64,000 bases of DNA from Bradyrhizobium sp. CSA112 (GTDB taxonomy: Bacteria > Pseudomonadota > Alphaproteobacteria > Rhizobiales > Xanthobacteraceae). The translations under genes and the position numbers were made by a program. The notes under the pieces were generated by a model. That model was not told where the DNA came from, searched no databases, and saw only the letters and a list, made by a program, of their open reading frames with translations. The stretch is taken from contig NZ_JAACFS010000004.1 of NCBI RefSeq assembly GCF_029051645.1, positions 372,001-436,000 on the forward strand, given 5' to 3'. Shown in pieces: positions 36,901 through 45,116 of the stretch (positions within the stretch are counted from its first letter, which is position 1; each line of letters starts with the position of its first letter).

Positions 36901-36997
36901 CATACCCCGCGAAGGCGGGGTATCCAGTACGTCGAGCCTCTGCGGTACAGCTCACCGTCTCGGAGTACTGGATCGTCCGCGTTCGCGGACGATGACA
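36901..36997. repeat. palindromic intergenic repeat between urtE and urtD
   Basis: CATACCCCGCGAAGGCGGGG with GTATCCAGTACG at the left; GTACTGGATCGTCCGCGTTCG and GCGGACGATGACAG at the right. Two nested hairpins plus a GTATCCAGTAC/GTACTGGAT stem. Confidence 0.75.
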
Positions 36998-37026
36998 GCG
37001 TTCACGAGGAACCGTCAGCATATTCC

Positions 37027-37788
37027 TCACCTTCCCAAATACACTTCGATCACCCGCTCGTTCGACGAGACCTGATCGATGGTCCCCTCCGCCAGCACCG
37101 TGCCTTCATGCAGGCAGGTCACCTTGACGCCGAGTTCGCGCACGAAGGTCATGTCGTGCTCGACGACCATGACCGTCTTCTCCTTGTTGATTTCCTTGAG
37201 CAGCTCCGCGGTCTGGTGCGTCTCGACGTCGGTCATGCCGGCGACCGGCTCGTCGACCAAAAGCAGTTTTGGATCCTGCGCCAGCAGCATGCCGATTTCG
37301 AGCCACTGCTTTTGGCCGTGCGACAGGCTTCCGGCGAGCCGGCTGCGGGCATCCGTGAGCCGAATGGTTTCCAGCACGCGGTCGATCCGCTCGGCCTCGG
37401 CCTTGTTGCCACGCCAGAACAGCGTGCCCTTCACGCTGTGATCGACGTTCAGCGCCAGCAGCAAATTGTCCTCGATGGTCTGGCTCTCGAACACCGTCGG
37501 CTTCTGGAATTTGCGGCCGATGCCGAGTTCGGCGATGCGGGTTTCGTCAAGCCGCGTCAGGTCGGTGATGCCGTCGAACAGCACCGTGCCTTCGTCCGGC
37601 TTGGTCTTGCCGGTGATGATGTCCATCATCGTGGTCTTGCCGGCGCCGTTCGGGCCGATGACGGCGCGCATCTCGCCGGGCTCGAGCGTCAGCGACAGAT
37701 TGTTGATGGCGTGAAAGCCGTCGAATGAGACATGCACGCCGTCGAGATAGAGCAGCGCGGAAGTGGTCCTTCCCTCCATGACACTCAT
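37027..37788 (-). CDS. urtD: urea ABC transporter ATP-binding protein UrtD
   Basis: A 253-residue LivG-class ATPase: GPNGAGKTTMMDIITGKTKP, LSHGQKQWLEIGMLLAQDPK and LLLVDEPVAGMTDVE, then VVEHDMTFVREL. The ATG at 37788 is 4 bp after the urtC stop and has GGAGTGA ahead; a second ATG at 37779 is possible. Confidence 0.94.
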   Translation of the reverse strand: MSVMEGRTTSALLYLDGVHVSFDGFHAINNLSLTLEPGEMRAVIGPNGAGKTTMMDIITGKTKPDEGTVLFDGITDLTRLDETRIAELGIGRKFQKPTVFESQTIEDNLLLALNVDHSVKGTLFWRGNKAEAERIDRVLETIRLTDARSRLAGSLSHGQKQWLEIGMLLAQDPKLLLVDEPVAGMTDVETHQTAELLKEINKEKTVMVVEHDMTFVRELGVKVTCLHEGTVLAEGTIDQVSSNERVIEVYLGR

Positions 37789-37792
37789 GCGC

Positions 37793-38959
37793 TCACTCCG
37801 CCGGGTTCGGTTCGCCGACGCCGTCTTCACGCGCAGCGCTTTCGGCATTGGCCTTTTCCGTTGCTTTCCGGGACTCCCGCCATGCGGAGAAGGTGCCGAC
37901 GATGCCCTTCGGCAGCAGCAGCGTCACCAGGATGAACAGCGCGCCCAGCATGAACAGCCAGTACGGCGCCAGCGGGCCCGACGTAAAGAAGGTCTTGGCA
38001 TAGTTGACGACGACGGCGCCGAGCGCCGCGCCCACCAGCGTGCCGCGGCCGCCGACCGCGACCCAGATCACCGCCTCGATCGAATTGCCCGGCGCGAATT
38101 CGCTCGGGTTGATGATGCCGACCTGCGGCACGTAGAGCGCACCGGCGACGCCGGCCATGCAGGCCGACAGCGTGAACACGAACAGCTTGTAGGACTCGAC
38201 GCGGTAGCCGAGGAAGCGCGTGCGGGATTCGGCATCGCGGATCGCGATCAAGACCTTGCCGAGCTTTGAGGTCACGACCGCCCGGCAGATCAGGAAAGTC
38301 AGGATCAGCGTCAGGCAACTTAATGCAAACAACGCCGCGCGGGTGCCGTCGGCCTGCACGTTGAAGCCAAGAATGTCCTTGAAGTCGGTCAGGCCGTTAT
38401 TGCCGCCGAAGCCGAAATCGTTGCGGAAGAATGCGAGCAGCAACGCATAGGTCATCGCCTGCGTGATGATCGAGAGATAGACGCCGGTGACACGCGAGCG
38501 GAACGCCAGCCAGCCGAAGCAGAACGCGAGCAGCCCCGGGACCAGCAGAACCATCAGCGCCGCGAACCAGAACATGTCGAACCCGTACCAGTACCACGGC
38601 AGGCTTGGATAGTTCAGGAATACCATGAAATCGGGCAGGATCGGATTGCCGTAGACGCCGCGGCTGCCGATCTGGCGCATCAGGTACATGCCCATCGCGT
38701 AGCCGCCGAGCGCGAAGAACGCGCCATGGCCGAGCGAGAGAATGCCGCAATAGCCCCAGATCAGGTCGATCGAAAGCGCGAGAATGGCGTAGCAGGCGTA
38801 TTTGCCGAACAGCGCGACCAGATAGGTCGGCACCTGCAGCGTCGAGCCCGCCGGCAGCAGCAGGTTGGAGAGCGGGATCAGCACGCCGAGGCCCGCGACC
38901 ACCAGGATGAAGATGGATGCGCTACGGTCCAGCGAACGCGTCAGGACATGCGGCGTCAT
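37793..38959 (-). CDS. urtC: urea ABC transporter permease UrtC
   Basis: A 388-residue LivM-class inner-membrane permease with about ten hydrophobic segments. Typical segments are LSIDLIWGYCGILSLGHGAF, GGNNGLTDFKDILGFNVQAD and IWVAVGGRGTLVGAALGAVV. The ATG overlaps the urtB stop by four bases. The last 30 residues are charged and cytoplasmic. Confidence 0.95.
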   Translation of the reverse strand: MTPHVLTRSLDRSASIFILVVAGLGVLIPLSNLLLPAGSTLQVPTYLVALFGKYACYAILALSIDLIWGYCGILSLGHGAFFALGGYAMGMYLMRQIGSRGVYGNPILPDFMVFLNYPSLPWYWYGFDMFWFAALMVLLVPGLLAFCFGWLAFRSRVTGVYLSIITQAMTYALLLAFFRNDFGFGGNNGLTDFKDILGFNVQADGTRAALFALSCLTLILTFLICRAVVTSKLGKVLIAIRDAESRTRFLGYRVESYKLFVFTLSACMAGVAGALYVPQVGIINPSEFAPGNSIEAVIWVAVGGRGTLVGAALGAVVVNYAKTFFTSGPLAPYWLFMLGALFILVTLLLPKGIVGTFSAWRESRKATEKANAESAAREDGVGEPNPAE

Positions 38960-40569
38960 GCTTCCACCGCCCGGCCCTTGAGCGCGAACAGGCCGCGCGG
39001 CCGTTTCTGGATGAACAGGATGATCAGCACCAGAATGGCGATCTTGCCGAGCACGGCGCCGGCTACCGGCTCCAGGAACTTGTTGGCGATACCGAGCGTG
39101 AAGGCGCCGACCAGCGTGCCCCAGAGATTGCCGACGCCGCCGAACACGACGACCATGAAGGAATCGATGATGTAACTCTGGCCGAGGTTGGGGCTGACAT
39201 TGTCGATCTGCGACAGCGCCACGCCGGCGATCCCGGCGATGCCCGAGCCGAGGCCGAAGGTCAGCGCGTCAACGCGCGAAGTCGCGATGCCCATCGAGGC
39301 CGCCATGCGGCGATTCTGCGTCACCGCGCGCATCTCGAGCCCAAGGGCCGTATAGCGCAGCATGGCGAGCAGGATGACGAACACGGCGAGCGTGAAGCAG
39401 AGGATCCAGAGCCGGTTATAGGTGATGGTGATCTGCCCGACTTCAAACGCGCCGCTCATCCAGGAGGGATTGCCGACTTCGCGGTTGGTGGGACCGAACA
39501 TCGTGCGCACGGCCTGCTGCAGCACCAGCGACAGGCCCCAGGTCGCGAGCAGCGTTTCCAGCGGGCGGCCATAGAGGAAACGGATGATGCCGCGCTCGAT
39601 CAAGACGCCGATCGCGCCGGCCACCAGAAACGCCAGCGGCACCGCGATCAGCAGCGAGTAATCGAACAGGCCGGGATAGCGGGTGCGGATCACCTCCTGC
39701 ACCACGAAGGTGGTGTAGGCCCCGAGCATCACCATCTCGCCATGGGCCATGTTGATGACGCCCATGACGCCGAAGGTGATGGCCAGCCCAATCGCCGCGA
39801 GCAGCAGCACCGAGCCGAGCGACAGGCCGTACCAGGCATTCTGCACCATCGACCACGTTGCAAGATTGCTCTGGATCGAGGCGATCGCACTGGTCACGGC
39901 GCGCGCGACATTGGGCGGCAGTTCGTTGCCCAATCCGGTCAACAACGCCATCGCTTCCTGGTCGCCCTTGGCCTTGACGATGGCGACGGCTTCGAGCTTC
40001 TCGACCTCAGTCGCATCGGCCTTGTAGAGCAGGATGGCGGCGCGGGCTTCGGTGAAGGCGGCCTTGACCGCCTTGTTGGTTTCCTTCGCAAGCGCGCCGT
40101 CGATCACGGGGAGCGCGCTCTCCTCATGGCTCTTGAAGACCGACTGCGCGGCCGCGATGCGTTTGGCGGGATCGGGCGACAGCAGCGTCAGGCTGCCAAC
40201 GGCTGCCTCCACGGCGCGGCGCAGGCGGTTGTTGAGGCGGACTGCAGCCGCACTATCGGGCAGCTTGTCGACGGCGGCACCGGTAGCGGCATCGATGATC
40301 TTGCCGTCGCTCCCCGTCACGAAAACCTTCTTGGTGTCAGGATCGGCCGATAGCCTTCCTTCCTGCAGCGCGCTGATGATGGGAAACGCCAGCGGATTGC
40401 CCGAAGCCGCAACCGCGCCGATCGCTTCGTCAGTGTCGGAAAAGTCGTCATTGGCGAATTTGGCGACCGCGTCCTCGAACGGACCCGCCAGCGCCGGCAC
40501 GGCGAAGGCTGTCGTCAAAAGGATTGCGAGCAAAACCGCGCGAAGACGGTCGAGGAAATTGGCAGACAC
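38956..40569 (-). CDS. urtB: urea ABC transporter permease UrtB
   Basis: A 537-residue LivH-class permease. As in other UrtB proteins, the membrane part (from about residue 240: LLLAAIGLAITFGVMGVINM, AHGEMVMLGAYTTF) follows an exported N-terminal domain of some 200 residues with a signal-like sequence ending near PALAGP. I take the GTG at 40569, because the ATG at 40611 lies inside a strong hairpin. In E. coli-type LivH this extra domain is absent, but it is normal for urea transporters. Confidence 0.9.
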   Translation of the reverse strand: MSANFLDRLRAVLLAILLTTAFAVPALAGPFEDAVAKFANDDFSDTDEAIGAVAASGNPLAFPIISALQEGRLSADPDTKKVFVTGSDGKIIDAATGAAVDKLPDSAAAVRLNNRLRRAVEAAVGSLTLLSPDPAKRIAAAQSVFKSHEESALPVIDGALAKETNKAVKAAFTEARAAILLYKADATEVEKLEAVAIVKAKGDQEAMALLTGLGNELPPNVARAVTSAIASIQSNLATWSMVQNAWYGLSLGSVLLLAAIGLAITFGVMGVINMAHGEMVMLGAYTTFVVQEVIRTRYPGLFDYSLLIAVPLAFLVAGAIGVLIERGIIRFLYGRPLETLLATWGLSLVLQQAVRTMFGPTNREVGNPSWMSGAFEVGQITITYNRLWILCFTLAVFVILLAMLRYTALGLEMRAVTQNRRMAASMGIATSRVDALTFGLGSGIAGIAGVALSQIDNVSPNLGQSYIIDSFMVVVFGGVGNLWGTLVGAFTLGIANKFLEPVAGAVLGKIAILVLIILFIQKRPRGLFALKGRAVEA

Positions 40570-40594
40570 AATACAACCCCGGCAGGAGTAGTGG

Positions 40595-40624
40595 GGAGAA
40601 GGCGGCGGCATCGCCGCCTTCTCC
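40595..40624. repeat. perfect 13-bp hairpin between urtA and urtB
   Basis: GGAGAAGGCGGCG (40595-40607) and CGCCGCCTTCTCC (40612-40624) with a 4-base loop. It is without a T run on the minus strand, so more likely an mRNA-stabilising or attenuating structure than a full terminator. It would let urtA be expressed above the downstream genes. Confidence 0.75.
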
Positions 40625-40699
40625 GGTCTCTTGGAAGTACCTGGATAGTTTTCTTGGAAGTCTTCTTGTTTCAAGTCACGCGGTGATCAGGAGCGGTGA

Positions 40700-42016
40700 T
40701 CAGGAGCCCTGACCGCCGCACTTGTTGGTCTTGGTGTTGTAGTTACCGCACTTCTTGCCGACCCAGTCGCCGATCAGGTCCTTGGAGCCTTCGAGCTCCT
40801 TCGACCATGCATCGCCGGCCACCAGGCCCGGGGTCTTCCACACCACGTCGAACTGGCCGTTGGCTTTGATTTCGCCAATGAACACCGGCTTGGTGATGTG
40901 ATGGTTCGGCAGCATCTTGGAGGTGCCGCCGGTCAGGTTCTTGGCTTCGATGCCGGGCAGCGCGTCGATTACCTTGTCCGGATCGGTCGACTTCACCTTC
41001 TCGACCGCCTTGACCCACATTTCGAAGCCGATGACGTGCGCTTCCATCGGATCGTTGGTCACGCGCTTCGGATTCTTGGTGTAGGCCTGCCAGGCCTTGA
41101 TGAACTTTTCGTTGGCCGGGTCCTTGATCGACTGGAAGTAGTTCCAGGCGGCGAGATGGCCGAGCAGCGGCTTGGTGTCGATGCCGGCGAGCTCTTCTTC
41201 ACCGACCGAGAACGCGACAACTGGAATGTCGGTCGCCTTGATGCCCTGGTTGCCGAGCTCCTTGTAGAACGGAACGTTGGCGTCGCCGTTGATGGTGGAG
41301 ACCACGGCCGTCTTCTTGCCGGCCGAGCCGAACTTCTTGATGTCGGCCACGATCGTCTGCCAATCACTATGACCGAACGGCGTGTAGTTGATCATGATGT
41401 CTTCCTGCTTGACGCCCTTCGACTTCAAGTAGGCTTCGAGGATCTTGTTGGTGGTGCGCGGATAGACGTAGTCGGTGCCGGCCAGCACCCAGCGCTTCAC
41501 CTTCTCGTCCTTCATCAGGTAGTCGACGGCGGGGATCGCCTGCTGGTTCGGCGCCGCACCGGTGTAGAACACGTTGCGCTCGCTCTCCTCACCCTCGTAC
41601 TGCACGGGGTAGAACAGGATCGAGTTCAGCTCCTTGAACACCGGGAGCACGGACTTGCGCGACACCGAGGTCCAGCAGCCGAACACGACCGAGACCTTGT
41701 CCTTGGTGATCAGCTCGCGCGCCTTTTCCGCAAACAGCGGCCAGTTCGAAGCGGGGTCGACGACGACAGCCTCAAGCTTCTTGCCGAGCACGCCGCCCTT
41801 TTTGTTCTGCTCATCGATCAGGAAGAGGACGGTGTCCTTCAGCGTGGTTTCGCTGATGGCCATGGTGCCGGAAAGCGAGTGCAGGACGCCGACCTTGATA
41901 GTCTCCTGCGCCTTGGCGTTGGAGAACGCAGCCAAGCCCAAAACCAGGCCGGCGGTGGCCGCCAGCCAGCGACGGCGGCTCACCGTCGCTATATCGTGAG
42001 TCAATTGAGTAAGCAT
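40700..42016 (-). CDS. urtA: urea ABC transporter substrate-binding protein UrtA
   Basis: A 438-residue periplasmic binding protein. The signal peptide has a twin-arginine-like start (VSRRRWLAATAGLVLGLAAF) and ends near SNAKAQ. The mature part matches UrtA/AmiC-type binders: GVLHSLSGTMAISETTLKDT, FGCWTSVSRKSVLPVFKELN and LFYPVQYEGEESERNVFYTG. The last codons GGC TCC TGA lie in a tandem 13-bp repeat (GGTGATCAGGAGC, 40683-40708). It is first in the urt-ure series, behind a sigma-54 promoter. Confidence 0.95.
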   Translation of the reverse strand: MLTQLTHDIATVSRRRWLAATAGLVLGLAAFSNAKAQETIKVGVLHSLSGTMAISETTLKDTVLFLIDEQNKKGGVLGKKLEAVVVDPASNWPLFAEKARELITKDKVSVVFGCWTSVSRKSVLPVFKELNSILFYPVQYEGEESERNVFYTGAAPNQQAIPAVDYLMKDEKVKRWVLAGTDYVYPRTTNKILEAYLKSKGVKQEDIMINYTPFGHSDWQTIVADIKKFGSAGKKTAVVSTINGDANVPFYKELGNQGIKATDIPVVAFSVGEEELAGIDTKPLLGHLAAWNYFQSIKDPANEKFIKAWQAYTKNPKRVTNDPMEAHVIGFEMWVKAVEKVKSTDPDKVIDALPGIEAKNLTGGTSKMLPNHHITKPVFIGEIKANGQFDVVWKTPGLVAGDAWSKELEGSKDLIGDWVGKKCGNYNTKTNKCGGQGS

Positions 42017-42088
42017 GAGGTGTCATCTCCCTGACGCAGACGTTGAACGCTGCGAAACGGCCCCACGGCCGCCTGCATTAACGGAATC

Positions 42089-42103
42089 GCAAGAACCATG
42101 CCA
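42089..42103 (-). promoter_or_regulatory. sigma-54 promoter upstream of urtA
   Basis: Minus strand TGGCATGGTTCTTGC (42103-42089), against the RpoN consensus TGGCACG-N4-TTGC: one mismatch at the C/T position and the correct GG/GC spacing. Transcription would start near 42078, about 60 bp before urtA. An AT-rich stretch (42180-42290) upstream could hold NtrC sites and bending sequence. Confidence 0.8.
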
Positions 42104-42500
42104 CGGTTTGGGAAGAGAGTAAGCCCATCTAATCGCTTGGGAATCCCGCGCGCGCGGAAATCGGCGGCGCCAGACCTGCCTATTTTTTGAACTGCGAAAA
42201 TGTATGCTTTGGCGGCAAACTATCTAATTTTTGAGCAAATGTCGCAATTTGGCTAAATTTCTTGCACGATTTTTGATCGTTTTGGCTTCTAGCGGGCGTC
42301 GTTGTGCGGTCTGGCGAGCCTGTTTCCTTAACCGCGCAGACAACGTGCGCGGAATTCAGCTTGAAAGCGCAGCGCGGGTGCTCCATATGATGCGCGTGAC
42401 CTAGAGAATCATCAGGTCCTTGCGAGCCGCGTGTTCTGATCCCGTTTTGCGGTTTCTGGCTTGCCCCCTTCAGCTAGCAAAACCGACGCCCCAAACACGC

Positions 42501-42563
42501 GGGTGTCTCAGACACACTCGCGCGCTCCTGGCAGACATCGCCGGGCGCCTGCCTTTTTTTTTT
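42501..42563 (+). promoter_or_regulatory. leader hairpins and terminator-like structure before rhlE
   Basis: GTGTCTCAGACAC (42503-42515) forms a small hairpin. GGCAG (42530-42534) and CTGCC (42549-42553) close a second GC-rich one followed directly by ten T (42554-42563). This looks like an intrinsic terminator, but it lies only 18 bp before the rhlE start codon, so it may be an attenuator. The remaining upstream DNA (42104-42500) holds the urtA and rhlE promoter regions and no gene. Confidence 0.5.
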
Positions 42564-42581
42564 AATGGAAAGAACCACCTT

Positions 42582-44021
42582 TTGACCTCCTTTCAGGATT
42601 TCGGCCTTGCCGATCCCATCTCGCGTGCGCTCAAGGAAGAAAATTACCACACGCCCACGCCTATCCAGGCCCAGACCATCCCGATCGCATTGACCGGCCG
42701 TGACGTCGTCGGCATCGCCCAGACCGGCACCGGCAAGACCGCAGCCTTTGCGCTGCCGATCCTGCACCGCATTCTGGAGAACCGCATCCGGCCGCAGCCG
42801 AAGAGCTGCCGCGTGCTGGTGCTCTCGCCCACCCGCGAATTGTCGGGCCAGATCCTCGACAGCTTCAACGCCTATGGCCGCCACATCCGCCTGAGCTCGG
42901 CGCTGGCGATCGGCGGCGTGCCGATGGGCCGTCAGGTCCGCTCGGTCATGCAGGGCGTCGAAGTGATGGTAGCGACCCCCGGCCGTCTGCTCGATCTCGT
43001 CCAGAGCAACGGGCTGAAGCTCGGCCAGGTCGAGTTCCTCGTGCTCGACGAAGCCGACCGCATGCTCGACATGGGCTTCATCAACGACATCCGCAAAGTC
43101 GTCGCCAAGCTGCCGATCAAGCGTCAGACGCTGTTCTTCTCGGCCACCATGCCGAAGGACATCGCGGAACTCGCCGAATCCATGCTGCGCGACCCCGCCC
43201 GCGTGGCGGTGACGCCGGTGGCAGCAACCGCCGACCGGATCACCCAGCGCATCATCCAGGTCGATTTCTCGGCCAAACCGGCCGTGCTGGCGCAGCTTCT
43301 GAAGCAGGAACCGGTCGACCGCGCGCTGGTGTTTACTCGCACCAAGCATGGCGCGGACAAGGTGGTGAAGGTACTGGCCAAAGCCGGCATCAACGCCAAC
43401 GCCATCCACGGCAACAAGTCGCAGAACCATCGCGAGCGCGTGCTGGCGGCGTTCCGCACCGGCGAGATCCGCACCCTGGTTGCCACCGACATTGCCGCCC
43501 GCGGCATCGACGTCGACGGCATCAGCCATGTCGTGAACTACGACCTGCCCAACGTGCCGGAAACCTACGTCCACCGCATCGGCCGCACCGCCCGCGCCGG
43601 TGCCGAGGGCATCGCGATCTCGCTGATCGCGGGCGCGGAGGAAATGGGCTATCTGCGCGACATCGAGCGGTTGATTCGCATTGCACTGCCGCGGGAAGAC
43701 CGCCGCACGCCGGGCAGCCGGGACGCCGCGCCGGCAGCCTCGCAGCAGCCCGCCCAGCACCGGGGCGGACGGTCGGCGCCGCGCGCCCACACGGTCCGTT
43801 CCAATGACGGCGTACAGGCTTCAAAAGGCCCTCGCCGACGCCGCCGCGGTGGTGGTAATAATGCGCCGCCGCAGCCGAACCGGCACGAACAGCCGCGCCC
43901 GGCGCAGCAGGCCGGCAAGAGCCAAGGCGGGAAAAGTGAGGGTATGCAGGGCGTCGCCTTCTTGCATCGCGAGAGCCGTCCGAATACTCAACCCAACCGT
44001 ACCCACCGACCGCAGCGCTAA
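42582..44021 (+). CDS. rhlE: DEAD-box RNA helicase, RhlE type
   Basis: An ATP-dependent RNA helicase of 479 residues. I use the TTG at 42582, so that it begins MTSFQDFGLADPISRALKEE; the frame is open 54 codons upstream but that part is leader. Motifs: AQTGTGKTAAFALP (I), PTRELSGQ (Ia), ATPGRLLD, VLDEADRMLDMGF (II), SATMP (III), VATDIAARGIDVDG (V) and HRIGRTARAG (VI). The last 100 residues are basic and disordered (RRRRGGGNN), as in RhlE proteins that act on rRNA or cold-stabilised RNA. Confidence 0.92.
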   Translation: MTSFQDFGLADPISRALKEENYHTPTPIQAQTIPIALTGRDVVGIAQTGTGKTAAFALPILHRILENRIRPQPKSCRVLVLSPTRELSGQILDSFNAYGRHIRLSSALAIGGVPMGRQVRSVMQGVEVMVATPGRLLDLVQSNGLKLGQVEFLVLDEADRMLDMGFINDIRKVVAKLPIKRQTLFFSATMPKDIAELAESMLRDPARVAVTPVAATADRITQRIIQVDFSAKPAVLAQLLKQEPVDRALVFTRTKHGADKVVKVLAKAGINANAIHGNKSQNHRERVLAAFRTGEIRTLVATDIAARGIDVDGISHVVNYDLPNVPETYVHRIGRTARAGAEGIAISLIAGAEEMGYLRDIERLIRIALPREDRRTPGSRDAAPAASQQPAQHRGGRSAPRAHTVRSNDGVQASKGPRRRRRGGGNNAPPQPNRHEQPRPAQQAGKSQGGKSEGMQGVAFLHRESRPNTQPNRTHRPQR

Positions 44022-44045
44022 GCCTCGATCGACCTGGAGACCATC

Positions 44046-44330
44046 ATGGCTAAAGAAGAGCTGATCCAGTTCGAAGGACTGGTGACCGAAATCCTCCCCG
44101 ACGCGCGCTACCGCGTGCAGCTTGACGCCGGACACGAGATTGTTGCCTACACCGCCGGCAAGATGAAGAAGAACCGGATCAAGACGCTGGCAGGCGATCG
44201 GGTCACGATCGAAATGTCGCCCTATGATCTGGAGAAGGGACGCCTGATCTTCCGTCACAAGGACGAGCGTCCCAGTACCGGAGCCCCGCGTAGTGGGCCG
44301 CCGCGCGGCGGCCAGTTCCGCCGCCGGTAA
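44046..44330 (+). CDS. infA: translation initiation factor IF-1, extended
   Basis: A 94-residue S1/OB-fold protein: [40 protein letters not shown] and [20 protein letters not shown]. Standard IF-1 is about 72 residues; here a tail ending [11 protein letters not shown] adds around 20 basic residues. It starts 24 bp after rhlE, so it is probably co-transcribed and may be a second, specialised IF-1 copy. Confidence 0.9.
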   Translation: MAKEELIQFEGLVTEILPDARYRVQLDAGHEIVAYTAGKMKKNRIKTLAGDRVTIEMSPYDLEKGRLIFRHKDERPSTGAPRSGPPRGGQFRRR

Positions 44331-44600
44331 CGCGCCCGCAAACGCCTCCCAAAATCGTGCCCGATACGCCATATCGTGCGCGAGCGAGGGCGGCTGGCCG
44401 GCCGAATCAAAAAATCGTGCACGTCAGGATTGTTTTGAACCCTACTATCGAATAATATTGGGCATCGATTTTCGGCCGGACGACATTAGCTATCCACCGG
44501 TACAGCCGGTTTAGACGCTGACGACCCTTCCAAAAATTCGATCTCACCAGCCCGTCGCGAGGCGGACTACGACTTGTATATCTGAGAAGGGACTACCCCC

Positions 44601-44813
44601 GTGAGCATGGGAACCGTGAAGTGGTTTAACGCAACCAAGGGCTATGGCTTCATCCAGCCGGATGACGGCGGCAATGACGTGTTCGTGCACATCAGCGCTG
44701 TCGAGCGTGCCGGCCTCGGAACGTTGCGTGAAGGCCAGAAGATCTCCTACGAAATCGTGGCAGATCGCCGCTCTGGCAAATCTTCGGCCGACAATCTGCG
44801 CGCCGCCGGATAA
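44601..44813 (+). CDS. cspA: cold-shock protein CspA family
   Basis: A 70-residue OB-fold RNA/DNA chaperone: [20 protein letters not shown], with RNP1 KGYGFI and RNP2 VFVHI. The GTG at 44601 has GAGAAGGG ahead; the ATG at 44607 is the alternative. A 270-bp gap after infA suggests its own promoter and a long leader, common in cold-regulated csp genes. Confidence 0.95.
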   Translation: MSMGTVKWFNATKGYGFIQPDDGGNDVFVHISAVERAGLGTLREGQKISYEIVADRRSGKSSADNLRAAG

Positions 44814-44856
44814 GGGATTTCCTCCGGCCTCGGCCGAGAAATCCCGTTCGAAATAT

Positions 44857-44888
44857 AAAAAGGCCGCGCTGATGCGCGGCCTTTTTTA
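44857..44888 (+). terminator. intrinsic terminator after cspA
   Basis: AAAAAGGCCGCGC pairs with GCGCGGCCTTTTTT around TGAT. Confidence 0.88.
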
Positions 44889-45116
44889 TTTGGTCGATGC
44901 GAGCGATCTGGCGATCGACGGAGAAAGCGCAGGCGTGGCGGCTTCACGAAGCCAGCCCAAGCCTTCACAGACCCAAAGTAGTAAAGAGATCGTAACCGAC
45001 GACTCCTGAAATCGATCACATCCGAGATCAGCCTGTTTTTCGGCAATCAAATTAAGGGGCACTTAGGGGGGCTGCGGCTACGATCACGCACTTTGGATAG
45101 CCAGGGGGGCGTTCTC

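Noticed and set aside
38917-40353. A 478-codon plus-strand frame opposite urtC/urtB
   Set aside because: Shadow of the permease genes; the translation is charged and repetitive, without a recognisable domain.
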